DNA of 64,000 nt from Streptomyces tendae. GTDB taxonomy: Bacteria; Actinomycetota; Actinomycetes; Streptomycetales; Streptomycetaceae. The translations under genes and the position numbers were made by a program. Shown here piece by piece: positions 29,741-37,868 of the stretch. The stretch's first letter is position 1; the number at the start of each line of letters is the position of its first letter. Location: the NCBI RefSeq assembly GCF_014650435.1, contig NZ_BMUY01000002.1:620001-684000 (forward strand). Reading direction: 5' to 3'. The notes under the pieces were generated by a model. That model saw only the letters and a list, made by a program, of their open reading frames with translations. It did not search any database and was not told the DNA's origin.

Positions 29741-31249
29741 TCACCCCCGAGATGGCACGTTGCTGGCACCAACAGCCGACAGGCGGTTCTGGCGCGGGAT
29801 GAAGGCGGCGATGCGGCGCGTGGCGTCCTCCGCCATCTCCTCCGCGACCACCGCATAGATGTCCATCGTGAACGACACCGAAGCGTGCCCGAGGATCTCA
29901 CTCACGAACTTGATCGGCACGCCTGCGGCGAGCAGCATCGTGGCCGCGCCATGACGCAGATCATGGAAGCGGATCGGGGGGAGTGGCATCCGCGCGGCGA
30001 CCTCGACGGCGGCCTCCGTGGTGCGGAACTTCCGGGCGATCCGGTCCATCGGCCACCTCTCCGCCTGCTTCGCCCGGATGTTGGCGTACCGCTCCAACAA
30101 GATCCGGAAGCGGCTCGACAGGTAGTCGGCCTTCAGCGCGCTGCCGTCCTCGTAGCAAAAGACGCGGCCGGCGTCCTGGTAGGTCTCGCCCCACCGCAGC
30201 CGCTCCTCTAGCTTCTGCTTGTGCCAGGCACGCAGGACCCGGATGGTCTCGTCGTCGAGGGGGATCTGGCGGTACCCGGCTTCCGTCTTGGTGTCGTCCA
30301 GCTCGTCATCGGACTGGGACTGTAGGACGTGCAGCCGCTTGCGTTCGAGGCTCAGGTCTTTCTCCTCGGCACCGACCAGCTCGCCGCGGCGAGGACCGTA
30401 GTAGGCGTCCAAGTGGAAGGCGGGGTACTGACGCTCCTCGGATGCCTCGGCGAAGTCGAGGAACGCGCCAGTCTGATCGGACGTCCACACCATCACCTTG
30501 GCGGGGATCAATCCCGTCTTCTCCCACGCCTCGACGCGCTCCGCGGTCCACAGCAGCGGCTTCGCGCGGCCCTGCTTCCGCTTCCCGCCCTTGGTCCGCC
30601 AGACCCCGTCGGCCGGGTTGTCCGGGCGGATCTTCGACAGCTTCGTAGCGTCGGTCAGGGCGCCGTGCAGGACGGCGTGCACCCGGCGGATACGGCTCTC
30701 GGAGATCGGGCGGGTGTGGAGACGGCGGCCGTGGCGGGTGGCGCGCGCGTCCTTCAGGCGGCGGAGGATCTCTGAGCGGTCGCCTTGCTCCTCCGGACGG
30801 TTCAGCTTCCGCATGGCGGCGTACAGCTCGCGGAGGTGCTCGTCGGTGAGGTCGACGACCTTGATGTGCCCGAGTCCGGGCTTGCCGTACAGGTCGATGG
30901 CCTCGCGCTCGGCGTCGAGCGTGCTCCTCTTCAGGCCCTCGCCGGTCTCGGCCTCCGAGGTACGCCAGGCGTAGCGGCGTTCGAGGTACTGGCCGAACGT
31001 GGTGTTCCGCTCGTCGTGCGCCTTCGGGTTGGCGGCGGTGCCGAGCACCTTGGCGAGCGCGGCCTTGCACTCGCGCTCGGTGTCGAAGGGGCCGACCCGC
31101 GGCTGCCGGCGCTTACCGTCCGCCGACTTCGGCGCCTCGTATCGGGCGTACCAGCCGCCGTGTCCCTTCTTGCTGATGCTCGGGCACTTCTTGCCCAGCA
31201 GGCGCTTCGTCTCCGGGTCCCGGCACGAACACGCCTTGTACGGCTTCAC
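29741..31249 (-). CDS. int: Tyrosine integrase of element 2
   Basis: The 502-residue site-specific recombinase has a Cys/Lys-rich N-terminal arm-binding region (CSCRDPETKRLLGKKCPSISKKGHGGWYARYE), a SAM-like core-binding domain and a catalytic domain. Catalytic residues are visible: Arg in YYGPRRGELVG, His429 and Arg432 in HDLRHG, His455 in ILGHAS and the nucleophile Tyr465 in FTMDIYAVV. It overlaps the XRE gene by four bases (ATGA) and ends 63 bp from attL. It recombines attP with the 3' end of tRNA-Ser(GCU). Confidence 0.95.
   Translation of the reverse strand: MKPYKACSCRDPETKRLLGKKCPSISKKGHGGWYARYEAPKSADGKRRQPRVGPFDTERECKAALAKVLGTAANPKAHDERNTTFGQYLERRYAWRTSEAETGEGLKRSTLDAEREAIDLYGKPGLGHIKVVDLTDEHLRELYAAMRKLNRPEEQGDRSEILRRLKDARATRHGRRLHTRPISESRIRRVHAVLHGALTDATKLSKIRPDNPADGVWRTKGGKRKQGRAKPLLWTAERVEAWEKTGLIPAKVMVWTSDQTGAFLDFAEASEERQYPAFHLDAYYGPRRGELVGAEEKDLSLERKRLHVLQSQSDDELDDTKTEAGYRQIPLDDETIRVLRAWHKQKLEERLRWGETYQDAGRVFCYEDGSALKADYLSSRFRILLERYANIRAKQAERWPMDRIARKFRTTEAAVEVAARMPLPPIRFHDLRHGAATMLLAAGVPIKFVSEILGHASVSFTMDIYAVVAEEMAEDATRRIAAFIPRQNRLSAVGASNVPSRG
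29751..29772. repeat. Candidate integrase arm site (left copy)
   Basis: GATGGCACGTTGCTGGCACCAA contains two TGGCAC half-sites 11 bp apart and matches 20 of 22 bases with 53164-53185 near the other end. It overlaps the last codons of int. Paired repeats flanking the att core in the circle suit integrase arm-type binding. A weaker relative occurs at 46502. Confidence 0.55.
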
Positions 31250-31761
31250 GAGTCCTCCCTGGACGCAGCCTGCTCACGCTCGTACTGGAGAGCAGCGCGG
31301 TTCCAAGCGCTCTGGCGTTCGGGGGTGAACCAGGCTCGCGACACTTCCTGTGCGCGCTCGGTCGGCATGGCCTGGATGGCGATGGCGAAGTCCATCGGGC
31401 TCTCGGGCGGGACAAGGAAGGCGGTGCCGCTGATCCAGTCTCGGGCCGTTGCCGAGGTCGTCGTCAGTTCGGGCGTGACCTCATACGGGTCTTCGTCGTC
31501 AGCGTCGGCCGGGACCATCAGGTCGACGGGATTGGTGCTCAGGGCATGGGAGAGGGCGAGGAGTTCTTCCACCGTCACTTCGCGCCGGCGCTTCCCGCTC
31601 TTGTCGGGTCGGCCGGTCTCGATGTTCGTCAGGGCGGCTGTGGTGATCTGAGCTGCGCCGATGCTGGCGCACTTGTCGGCCAACTGCTGACGGTTCAGGT
31701 CCAGCTGTCGACGGCGCTTGCGGACCTGCGCGGCGATCACGTCGCTCGGAGTGGAGTGCAT
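31246..31761 (-). CDS. XRE family (Cro/CI-type) regulator
   Basis: The 171-residue protein has an N-terminal HTH (VIAAQVRKRRRQLDLNRQQLADKCASIGAAQITTAALTNIETGRPDKSGKRRREVTVEELLALSHAL) and a C-terminal region without recognised motifs. It is co-transcribed with int and divergent from two excisionase-like genes across a promoter rich in inverted repeats. That arrangement is typical of a lysogeny-type switch, so it probably decides between maintenance and excision. Confidence 0.85.
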   Translation of the reverse strand: MHSTPSDVIAAQVRKRRRQLDLNRQQLADKCASIGAAQITTAALTNIETGRPDKSGKRRREVTVEELLALSHALSTNPVDLMVPADADDEDPYEVTPELTTTSATARDWISGTAFLVPPESPMDFAIAIQAMPTERAQEVSRAWFTPERQSAWNRAALQYEREQAASREDS

Positions 31762-31765
31762 ATCG

Positions 31766-31843
31766 ACACGCTAGCTCATGCGTGTTGCACAGTCCATGTG
31801 TTGTCGATACGGTGTGTCTAGGACGCACGGTGCACGATCGTGC
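31766..31843. promoter_or_regulatory. Operator region of the integrase/excisionase switch
   Basis: The 109-bp divergent promoter holds ACACGC-N8-GCGTGT (31766-31785), beside the XRE start, and the perfect palindrome GCACGATCGTGC (31832-31843), 27 bp before the first excisionase-like gene. Several TGTCG and GTGT half-sites lie between them. Binding by the XRE protein is inferred. Confidence 0.55.
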
Positions 31844-31870
31844 GTGTCGTTTCGACATGGAGAGAGGGTC

Positions 31871-32107
31871 ATGGACGACTCCCGCCCTCAGATGACGCAC
31901 GACGAACTGCGGTCCATCGAAGCCACGACCGTGAGCCTGGAGACTGCAAACCGGGCCTACGGCATCCGGCGGAGCCTCGGCTACAAGCTGGCCCGCGAAG
32001 GCCGCTACCCCTGCCGCGTTATCAAGGCGGGCAGCGCGTACCGCGTTCCGACCGTGGAACTGCGCCGATCGCTCGGCGTTGCGGAGCTGCAGGGGGCCAG
32101 CGCGTGA
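31871..32107 (+). CDS. Excisionase-like HTH protein, first of two
   Basis: The 78-residue protein contains VSLETANRAYGIRRSLGYKLAREGRYPCRVIKAGSAYRVPTVELRRSLG, the MerR/AlpA-like HTH plus wing found in excisionases and plasmid HTH_17 proteins. GAGAGGG precedes the ATG at 31871. It is divergent from the int-XRE unit and overlaps the next gene by four bases, so it is a likely recombination directionality factor. Confidence 0.78.
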   Translation: MDDSRPQMTHDELRSIEATTVSLETANRAYGIRRSLGYKLAREGRYPCRVIKAGSAYRVPTVELRRSLGVAELQGASA

Positions 32108-32463
32108 CCGCCGTCTGGTCGCGCGAGGCGATCGAGGCGCTCGGCCCGACGACCGACGTGCCCACCGTGGCGTCGATCTTCGGCGTCAACAAGGACACCG
32201 TGTACGCGGCGATCCGCCGGGGCGAGTGGACCACGACCCGTGTGCTCCCGCTCGGCCGGAAGATCAAGATCCCGACGCGCGACGTTCTCGCGGTTCTGTA
32301 CGACGCCGAGGCGCCGACGGGGCCCACCGCGCCGGTTCGCCCGGCAGTGCCATCACAGTGCCAACACGCCCCGTTGCCGCAGGTCGAGCCCGCTGAATCG
32401 CAGTCTCAATGCGGTTGCAGGTCTGAGAAAGCGGCCGTGATCCGCCCCCTCCGAGGGGCCTGA
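32104..32463 (+). CDS. Excisionase-like HTH protein, second of two
   Basis: The 119-residue protein starts at a GTG overlapping the previous stop. The N-terminal half is a helix-turn-helix (TTDVPTVASIFGVNKDTVYAAIRRGEWTTTRVLPLGRKIKIPTRDVLAVLY). The C-terminal 45 residues are Pro/Cys-rich with CQ/CGC pairs. Two tandem directionality-type proteins are unusual. One may regulate replication instead. Confidence 0.75.
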   Translation: MTAVWSREAIEALGPTTDVPTVASIFGVNKDTVYAAIRRGEWTTTRVLPLGRKIKIPTRDVLAVLYDAEAPTGPTAPVRPAVPSQCQHAPLPQVEPAESQSQCGCRSEKAAVIRPLRGA

Positions 32464-32467
32464 AAGC

Positions 32468-32520
32468 GGCCCCTGCACGGGCGCCGGAGATGACAGCTCC
32501 GACGACAGCGCGCAGGGGCC
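32468..32520. terminator. Stem-loop after the excisionase-like genes
   Basis: GGCCCCTGC (32468-32476) pairs with GCAGGGGCC (32512-32520) around a 35-base loop. It sits in the 153-bp gap before the next operon and may be a terminator or attenuator. Confidence 0.5.
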
Positions 32521-32616
32521 TGCACAACCCCGTCCAACCAACGACGAGACCCCCGGGTCGCTGGCAGGCGACTGATCCCGAGGGCCGCGTCTCCGAAGTT
32601 GAAAGGAGCTACCGCC

Positions 32617-32919
32617 ATGGTAGCGACCAGGACGACCACTCAGCAGCCCACCGTTCCGGCCATCCCCGCCGTGGACACCACGCCGACCGGCCGGCTCCCG
32701 CACGCCGTGATCGATCCGGCCACCCCGGTCTTCGGCACCGACGGCGAGCCGACCCCGGAGGGTGCGGCCGCGCTCGACCGCCTCACCAAGCGGATCATCC
32801 GCGAGGCCAACCGCACCGCCGACCCGCAGAAGACCCTGCGCCTGGCCATCGCCGCCCTGCCCGACGCGATGGCGGCCTGGGCGGCCGGACGGGCCATCGC
32901 CATCCCGGGGCTCGCGTGA
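32617..32919 (+). CDS. Hypothetical protein, first gene of the replication operon
   Basis: The 100-residue product has a Thr/Pro-rich N-terminus and a helical C-terminus (AAALDRLTKRIIREANRTADPQKTLRLAIAALPDAMAAWAAGRAIAIPG). GAAAGGAG (32601-32608) precedes the ATG at 32617. It leads a run of genes coupled by 1-4 base overlaps up to 36946. The family is not recognised. Confidence 0.7.
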   Translation: MVATRTTTQQPTVPAIPAVDTTPTGRLPHAVIDPATPVFGTDGEPTPEGAAALDRLTKRIIREANRTADPQKTLRLAIAALPDAMAAWAAGRAIAIPGLA

Positions 32920-33137
32920 GCACCCGCACCAGCAACGGCTCCTCCCGCCCGGCCACTAGCGCCGGGCGGGGGCGACCCGCACCCTCGTGCGACCGGTGGG
33001 CAAGCAGGATCGCGGCCCGCTACGGACTGACCTTGGCTGAAGCCCGCGCCGAACTCCGCCGCCTCGCCGAACACGGCTGGCAGGCATGGGAGTTCCACGC
33101 CCGCTTCGCGCCCGAACGCAAGGACGACACCGCCTAA
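32916..33137 (+). CDS. Small hypothetical protein
   Basis: The 73-residue basic product starts at a GTG in a GTGA overlap. The C-terminal half is amphipathic (SRIAARYGLTLAEARAELRRLAEHGWQAWEFHARFAPE). It is kept by its coupling to both neighbours (TAATG with the initiator). The function is unknown. Confidence 0.62.
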   Translation: MSTRTSNGSSRPATSAGRGRPAPSCDRWASRIAARYGLTLAEARAELRRLAEHGWQAWEFHARFAPERKDDTA

Positions 33138-33940
33138 TGGGTTACGAGCTGTACCGCGAGGTCAAGGTGTGGGCGCCGACGTCTCTGACGCACCGCGAGA
33201 AGTTGACGGCGATGGTCCTCGCGGACGACGCCAACGACAAGACGCGCCTCACGTACAGCAGTGTGGTGGACCCGGAGATCATGCGGCAGGCCATGGTTCC
33301 GGACGACCGTTCCATGCGCCGGATCGTCGCCAAGTTGAAGGAAGAGAAGGTCCTTGAGCACGTCGGCGGCGGCCACAACGGGCGTACAGCGAAGTACCGA
33401 TTCCTTCATCTCGCTCCCGCAGGGTCCGGCCCCGAGATGCCGGGTGATTCTGACCCGGCTACAGCCGACGTAGGGGGGTCAGAATCACCCCCCTACGGAG
33501 GAGCGCCGAACGAGGAGGGGGGCGAGAAAGACCCTCCTACGGATGGAGTAGCCGGGTCTTTTAGTGCCAGTAGGAGGGTCAAAAAGACCCGCCCTACCCC
33601 TTCACCCCCAACTACCTCTTCCTCAACCACTCCGGCGAACAAGTCCGCCAGCGGCCAGCGGAAGCCAGGGAAGCACCAGGTCGCCGACGACCTCACCGCC
33701 GCCTTTTGGGAGCACCACGGCAAGGGCAGGGCACAGTCCTTCATCGCCGTCCGCGGCATCGTCCGCACTGCCATCGGCAACGGCGTTCCGCGCGACGACC
33801 TCGCCCGCGCCCTCGACCGCATCGCACGCGAGGGCCGCGCCATCTCTGGCGCCACGATCGACATCGCCCTCGGTGCACTCCGTAAGGCGCCCTACCAGAA
33901 CCCCACAGACGACAGCGTGTACGACGAGGGACTCATCTGA
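33137..33940 (+). CDS. Replication initiator-like winged-helix protein (phage O/DnaD type)
   Basis: The 267-residue protein has an N-terminal winged HTH (YREVKVWAPTSLTHREKLTAMVLADDANDKTRLTYSSVVDPEIMRQAMVPDDRSMRRIVAKLKEEKVLEHVG). A low-complexity Pro/Ser/Thr linker (about residues 95-175) and a C-terminal helical domain follow. It comes before a DnaC-like loader and a DnaB helicase, the order of phage replication modules. The linker DNA carries nested inverted repeats, as in phages whose origin lies inside the O gene. Confidence 0.75.
   Translation: MGYELYREVKVWAPTSLTHREKLTAMVLADDANDKTRLTYSSVVDPEIMRQAMVPDDRSMRRIVAKLKEEKVLEHVGGGHNGRTAKYRFLHLAPAGSGPEMPGDSDPATADVGGSESPPYGGAPNEEGGEKDPPTDGVAGSFSASRRVKKTRPTPSPPTTSSSTTPANKSASGQRKPGKHQVADDLTAAFWEHHGKGRAQSFIAVRGIVRTAIGNGVPRDDLARALDRIAREGRAISGATIDIALGALRKAPYQNPTDDSVYDEGLI
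33442..33596. repeat. Nested inverted repeats within the initiator gene, candidate origin
   Basis: GGGTGATTCTGACCC (33442-33456) is the exact inverse of 33476-33490. TAGGAGGGTC (33571-33580) inverts 33530-33539, and CGGGTCTTTT (33553-33562) inverts 33582-33591. A unit of the form TAGGRGGGTCARAA occurs at 33471 and again exactly 100 bp on at 33571. The region is the least codon-biased part of the gene. An origin function is inferred. Confidence 0.55.
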
Positions 33941-34707
33941 TGCACGACAACCAGCCCGGCGCCCGCCGCCGCCTCGACTTCGCCGGCCTCCGGGTCCCGG
34001 CGGCCGGATACTCCCTGCCCGCCCCGAGCGAGACTCTCCACCTCGGGCCGGACACCCCGGACCGCTTCGACGCCCTGTACGTCGGACGGCTCTCGGTAAC
34101 CGATCTCACCGAAGCAGAGACGGAGTTCCTCCGCGCCTACTTCCTTGCTCAGCTCGACACAGTTCGTGGCCAGAACGTCGCCGCCTTCGAACGCCGGATC
34201 CCCCGCCGGTACGCCACCGTGCGGCCGAGCGGGCGTGCCGGGGACTGGGCAACCGCGGTGACGTGCGACCCCGAGAGCGCGCCGTCGCTGCTGGTGCTCG
34301 GGCCGACCGGCACCGGCAAGACCCACTTCGCCTACGGTGCCCTGCGGGCGATCGCCGAGACCGGCGTCCGGGTGTCGTGGCAGGCATACACCGAACCGGA
34401 CCTGTTCGCCCACCTGCGGCCCTCCCACGGCCGCGACGACGAGCAGGCCCTGCGGGACGTAGCCAGTGCTGACGTCCTCTTCATCGACGACCTCGGCGCC
34501 GCGAAGCTCTCGGACTGGACTGAAGAAGTCACGTACCGAGTGATCAACCACCGGTACGAGCAGTGCCTGCCCGGGATCTACACCAGCAACATCCCGCCCA
34601 AGGAACTGGCCTCCGCCATCGGCGGGCGGATCGCCTCCCGCCTCACCGAGATGTGCGAGCGGATCTCCCTCAAGGGCGACGACCTGCGCAAGGGGGCCCG
34701 GTCGTGA
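33940..34707 (+). CDS. DnaC/IstB-like helicase-loader ATPase
   Basis: The 255-residue AAA+ protein has the Walker A motif GPTGTGKT (121-128), Walker B VLFIDDLGAAKLSDWTEE, a sensor 1 segment GIYTSNIPPKEL and an arginine-finger region GGRIASRLTEM. It starts one base into the upstream stop (TGATG) and overlaps the helicase gene by four. It would load the element's own DnaB at the origin set by the preceding protein. Confidence 0.9.
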   Translation: MHDNQPGARRRLDFAGLRVPAAGYSLPAPSETLHLGPDTPDRFDALYVGRLSVTDLTEAETEFLRAYFLAQLDTVRGQNVAAFERRIPRRYATVRPSGRAGDWATAVTCDPESAPSLLVLGPTGTGKTHFAYGALRAIAETGVRVSWQAYTEPDLFAHLRPSHGRDDEQALRDVASADVLFIDDLGAAKLSDWTEEVTYRVINHRYEQCLPGIYTSNIPPKELASAIGGRIASRLTEMCERISLKGDDLRKGARS

Positions 34708-36038
34708 GCGAGGCACCCTATGCGCGGCCGTTGCCGCACGACCTGGCCGCAGAACAGGCCGTCCTCGGCGGGATGCTGCTGTCCACCGACGCGATCGCCG
34801 ACGTTGTCGAGGTGCTCGACGGGGCGGCCGACTTCCACGAACCGCACCACGAGTTCGTGTACAGCGCGATCCTCGCCCTGTACGCGAGAACCCTCCCCGT
34901 CGACCCGATCACCGTCACGAACCACCTTCGCGAGCAGGGCCTTCTCGCAAAGGTAGGCGGGCCCGCAGCCGTCCACGACCTCGTCAACCAGGTCCCGACA
35001 GCTGCGCACGCCCGGCACCACGCGGAGATCGTGCACGACTGCTCCCTGCGCCGTCGCATGATCCGGGCGGGCTCGAAGATTGCTCAGCTTGGCTACGGCG
35101 GAGCCGACGCCGTCGCCTCCCTTGATGTCGCGCAGGCCGAGCTGAACGCAGCCGCACAGACCCGCGAGAACCCCGACTCAGCGCTGATCGGCGACGACCT
35201 CGCCGAGATGGTCAGTGAACTGGAAACCCTTCAGCGAGACGGACGCGCCATCGGCGTACCGACCGGCTTCGCCGACCTCGACGCCCTCACGAACGGACTG
35301 CACCCCGGGCAGGTGGTCATCATCGCGGGGAGGCCGGCGCTCGGAAAGTCGACGCTCGGGGTCGACATGGTGCGGTCCTGCTCCATCCGGCACGGCCGCC
35401 CATCGGCGTTCTTCAGCCTGGAGATGTCCCGTCGGGAGGTACAGCACCGCATCGTGTCCGCCGAGGCCCGCATCGGTCTGCACCACATCCGCAGCGGCAC
35501 GATGACCGACACCGACTGGGTCCGTTTCGCCGACAACTCCGCGCGGATCGCGAAGGCGCCACTCACGATCGACGCCACACCGAACCAGACGGTCATGCAG
35601 ATCAAGTCCCGGTGCCGTCAGCTGAAGCGACAGACCGGCCTCGACCTGGTCGTCATCGACTACCTCCAGCTCCTCACCTCGGGCACCTCACGGCGACAGG
35701 ACAACCGGCAGCAGGAGGTCTCCGACATGAGCCGCTCGATCAAGCTCATGGCGAAGGAGCTGGAGGTGCCGGTCATCGTCCTTGCGCAGCTCAACCGTGG
35801 CCCCGAGCAGCGCACCGACAAGAAGCCGCAGGTCTCCGACCTCCGCGAGTCCGGTTCCCTGGAGCAGGACGCGGACATCGTGATCCTCCTGCACCGGGAG
35901 GACGCCTACGAGAAGGAGTCACCACGGGCTGGCGAGGCCGACCTGATCGTCGGCAAGCACCGGTCCGGGCCAACGGCCACGATCACGGTCGCCGCGCAGC
36001 TGCACTACTCGCGCTTCGTCGACATGGCGCTGACGTGA
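34704..36038 (+). CDS. dnaB: Replicative DNA helicase (DnaB family)
   Basis: The 444-residue protein has the DnaB N-terminal domain (PHDLAAEQAVLGGMLLSTDAIADVVEVL...FHEPHHEFVYSAILAL) and the RecA-like C-terminal domain. Visible motifs are Walker A GRPALGKST (about residue 207), FFSLEMSRREV, LDLVVIDYLQLL and LRESGSLEQDADIVILLHR. The GTG start overlaps the loader stop. It is a complete element-encoded helicase, distinct from the chromosomal copy, so element 2 can replicate when excised. Confidence 0.93.
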   Translation: MSEAPYARPLPHDLAAEQAVLGGMLLSTDAIADVVEVLDGAADFHEPHHEFVYSAILALYARTLPVDPITVTNHLREQGLLAKVGGPAAVHDLVNQVPTAAHARHHAEIVHDCSLRRRMIRAGSKIAQLGYGGADAVASLDVAQAELNAAAQTRENPDSALIGDDLAEMVSELETLQRDGRAIGVPTGFADLDALTNGLHPGQVVIIAGRPALGKSTLGVDMVRSCSIRHGRPSAFFSLEMSRREVQHRIVSAEARIGLHHIRSGTMTDTDWVRFADNSARIAKAPLTIDATPNQTVMQIKSRCRQLKRQTGLDLVVIDYLQLLTSGTSRRQDNRQQEVSDMSRSIKLMAKELEVPVIVLAQLNRGPEQRTDKKPQVSDLRESGSLEQDADIVILLHREDAYEKESPRAGEADLIVGKHRSGPTATITVAAQLHYSRFVDMALT

Positions 36039-36325
36039 TCGGCCTCAGCGAGGACGACATCGCCGCCGCGCGCGAGCAGGGCGACCTCGCAGCGCTGGTC
36101 CTCATGTCCAGCGGCCTGGCGATCAGGGCGCCGAAGCAGCGCGCCGTTCCGAAGGCCCCGCCCCTGGCTCGGGTGCGGCCAGGGGCGTGGCCGGACGGTA
36201 CGCAGTCGCCGGGCCTCACACCGGAGGCCGCCGCGTACCTGGCTCAGCTCTGGCCCGACCGATACCCGTCCGCTGGCCACAACCAGGAGCGGTCGACCAC
36301 AACCACAGAGGGGAACCTCTCATGA
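36035..36325 (+). CDS. Hypothetical protein in the replication operon
   Basis: The 96-residue product starts at a GTG overlapping the helicase stop. It opens with an acidic helix (IGLSEDDIAAAREQGDLAALVLMSSG) and contains LTPEAAAYLAQLWPDRYPSAG near the C-terminus. No membrane segment is present. The function is unknown. Confidence 0.65.
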   Translation: MIGLSEDDIAAAREQGDLAALVLMSSGLAIRAPKQRAVPKAPPLARVRPGAWPDGTQSPGLTPEAAAYLAQLWPDRYPSAGHNQERSTTTTEGNLS

Positions 36326-36498
36326 CCCTGACGACGATCTCTCTCGGTCTCCACAGCTTGGCCGTGGGCCTGTGGACGCCAGCCGCCGTGCGCGACTGGC
36401 ACATCTCCCGGACGGCGACCAGGCGGGCGCGCACCAGAGCGCCGTTGGTCGGGTACGGGGTTGGGTCGGATCCGGTTGCGGAGGGGGCAGGCCGGTGA
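36322..36498 (+). CDS. Small hypothetical protein
   Basis: The 58-residue product begins with a hydrophobic segment (MTLTTISLGLHSLAVGLWTPAAVRDW) followed by a basic Arg/Thr tail. It is coupled by ATGA and GTGA overlaps on both sides. It is possibly a small membrane peptide. Confidence 0.55.
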   Translation: MTLTTISLGLHSLAVGLWTPAAVRDWHISRTATRRARTRAPLVGYGVGSDPVAEGAGR

Positions 36499-36671
36499 GG
36501 CGGCAGCGGATGGTCAAGGCGGTGGCCGGGGCGCGGGAGGTGCTGTTGGACGCGGCGGGGCTCGGCCTGCTGTCGGCGGCGGCGTTCACGTGGTCGACGA
36601 CGGCGGGGTTGGTCGCGGCCGGGGTGGCGGTCCTCGGGATGAACTGGCGACTGAGCGAGGGCGCCGAGTGA
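36495..36671 (+). CDS. Small membrane protein
   Basis: The 58-residue product has a basic N-terminus and one or two hydrophobic segments (LLDAAGLGLLSAAAFTWSTTAGLVAAGVAVLGMNW). The GTG start overlaps the previous stop, and its own stop overlaps the WhiB start. The function is unknown. Confidence 0.6.
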   Translation: MRRQRMVKAVAGAREVLLDAAGLGLLSAAAFTWSTTAGLVAAGVAVLGMNWRLSEGAE

Positions 36672-36946
36672 GCGGGCACCACGCCACCGGTGCGCGGCCC
36701 GCGCTGGCGCTGGGCATCCCGGAGTTCGTCATGGAGGCGACCGCGCCGGTGCAGTGCCGGGAGAACCCGGATGCCTGGTTCGTCGAGGGCCTGCGGCAGT
36801 CGGACGCGGAGGCCCTGTGTGAGGGCTGCAGCTTCCTCGACGTGTGCGAGGCGTTCGCGCTGGAGCGGCCCGAGCTGTTCGGGGTGTGGGGCGGGACGAC
36901 GCGGCGGGAGCGCGAGCGGCTGCGCCGGACCCGGGCCGCCGCGTAG
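36668..36946 (+). CDS. WhiB-like iron-sulfur regulator
   Basis: The 92-residue protein has the four WhiB cysteines at about residues 30, 51, 54 and 60 (C-x20-CEGCSFLDVC), the turn GVWGG (72-76) and a basic tail TTRRERERLRRTR that contacts DNA. WhiB-like proteins are actinobacterial and are also carried by their phages. On this element it may modulate host or element transcription together with the principal sigma factor. It ends the overlapping operon. Confidence 0.9.
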   Translation: MSGHHATGARPALALGIPEFVMEATAPVQCRENPDAWFVEGLRQSDAEALCEGCSFLDVCEAFALERPELFGVWGGTTRRERERLRRTRAAA

Positions 36947-37075
36947 GGCGCTTTCGGGGCCGCGTTGTCGTGGCAGGGGGTGCAGCGCTCCGGGCGCCCG
37001 GGGGCGGTTGGCAGCAGTGCCGGGCGGACGTCCGTCCGTTCGGTTACCGGTAGGTCGGATCAAGGAGTAACGGTC

Positions 37076-37795
37076 ATGGTGAAGATCACTGAGGTGCAGG
37101 TGCGGCAGGCGGAGGCGGCTGCGGCGGAGCAGGAGCGGGTGCGGTCGGAGGCGTCGGCGGTGTTGGAGGCGAACCCGTACAGCGAGATGGCGGCGCTGCA
37201 GCTGACGGAGGAGTCGAGGCTGGCGGCGCAGCTGAGGGCGAACGCGCGGGAGATCCGGGCGGCGTTCGAGGCGCAGGCGACGGAGGAGCAGCGGCGGGCG
37301 TCGCGGCCGGAGCTGGAGAAGGCGGCGGCGGCCGAGATGAAGACGGCCCGGTCGGAGATGCCGGCCCTGGAGAAGCAGCTCGTCGACGCGCTGAAGACGG
37401 CGCAGGAGGGGCTGGTGGGGGTGGTGTCGGCGGCGGAGGCGTACACCGCGGCGGTCGGCCGGCACGCGGATGTTCTGGTGGAGGCGGGCCTGAACTTCCG
37501 TGAGGGTGAGACGGGTGGGGAGCGGGACGTGCTGGGGGGTGCGCGGCTGAAGGCGGACGGCCGGGAGTACGTGCCGGTGGCGTCGGGGGCGTTGATGTCG
37601 TGGCTGGTGCTGCGGGTGATCGAGGCGCGGGTGTCGCAGTACCACCACCTGAACGGTGCTCTGTCGGGGACGGCGAGGGCGGCCGGGCAGCAGGTGCCGC
37701 GGGTGGTGGAGGCGGTGTCGGCGCCGAAGCGGGTGAAGCGGCCGGAGGCGCCGGTGCCCAGGGTGGGGGCGGCTCCGACGCTGATGGATCGCTGA
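37076..37795 (+). CDS. Long coiled-coil protein of unknown function
   Basis: The 239-residue product is mainly helical and charged (Ala/Glu/Gln/Arg-rich residues 1-130, for example VRQAEAAAAEQERVRSEASAVLEANPYSEMAALQL). A less charged middle part and a basic Pro/Val C-terminus follow. AAGGAG precedes the ATG at 37076. Scaffold-like or structural phage proteins look similar, but nothing is diagnostic. A CGGTAGGTCGGA motif upstream recurs at 38345. Confidence 0.65.
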   Translation: MVKITEVQVRQAEAAAAEQERVRSEASAVLEANPYSEMAALQLTEESRLAAQLRANAREIRAAFEAQATEEQRRASRPELEKAAAAEMKTARSEMPALEKQLVDALKTAQEGLVGVVSAAEAYTAAVGRHADVLVEAGLNFREGETGGERDVLGGARLKADGREYVPVASGALMSWLVLRVIEARVSQYHHLNGALSGTARAAGQQVPRVVEAVSAPKRVKRPEAPVPRVGAAPTLMDR

Positions 37796-37868
37796 CCGGC
37801 CGATGTGGCGCCCGGTGCTCCCTGGTGGGGGTGCCGGGCGCTTCTGCGTGCTCCAGCGGATACGCGCG

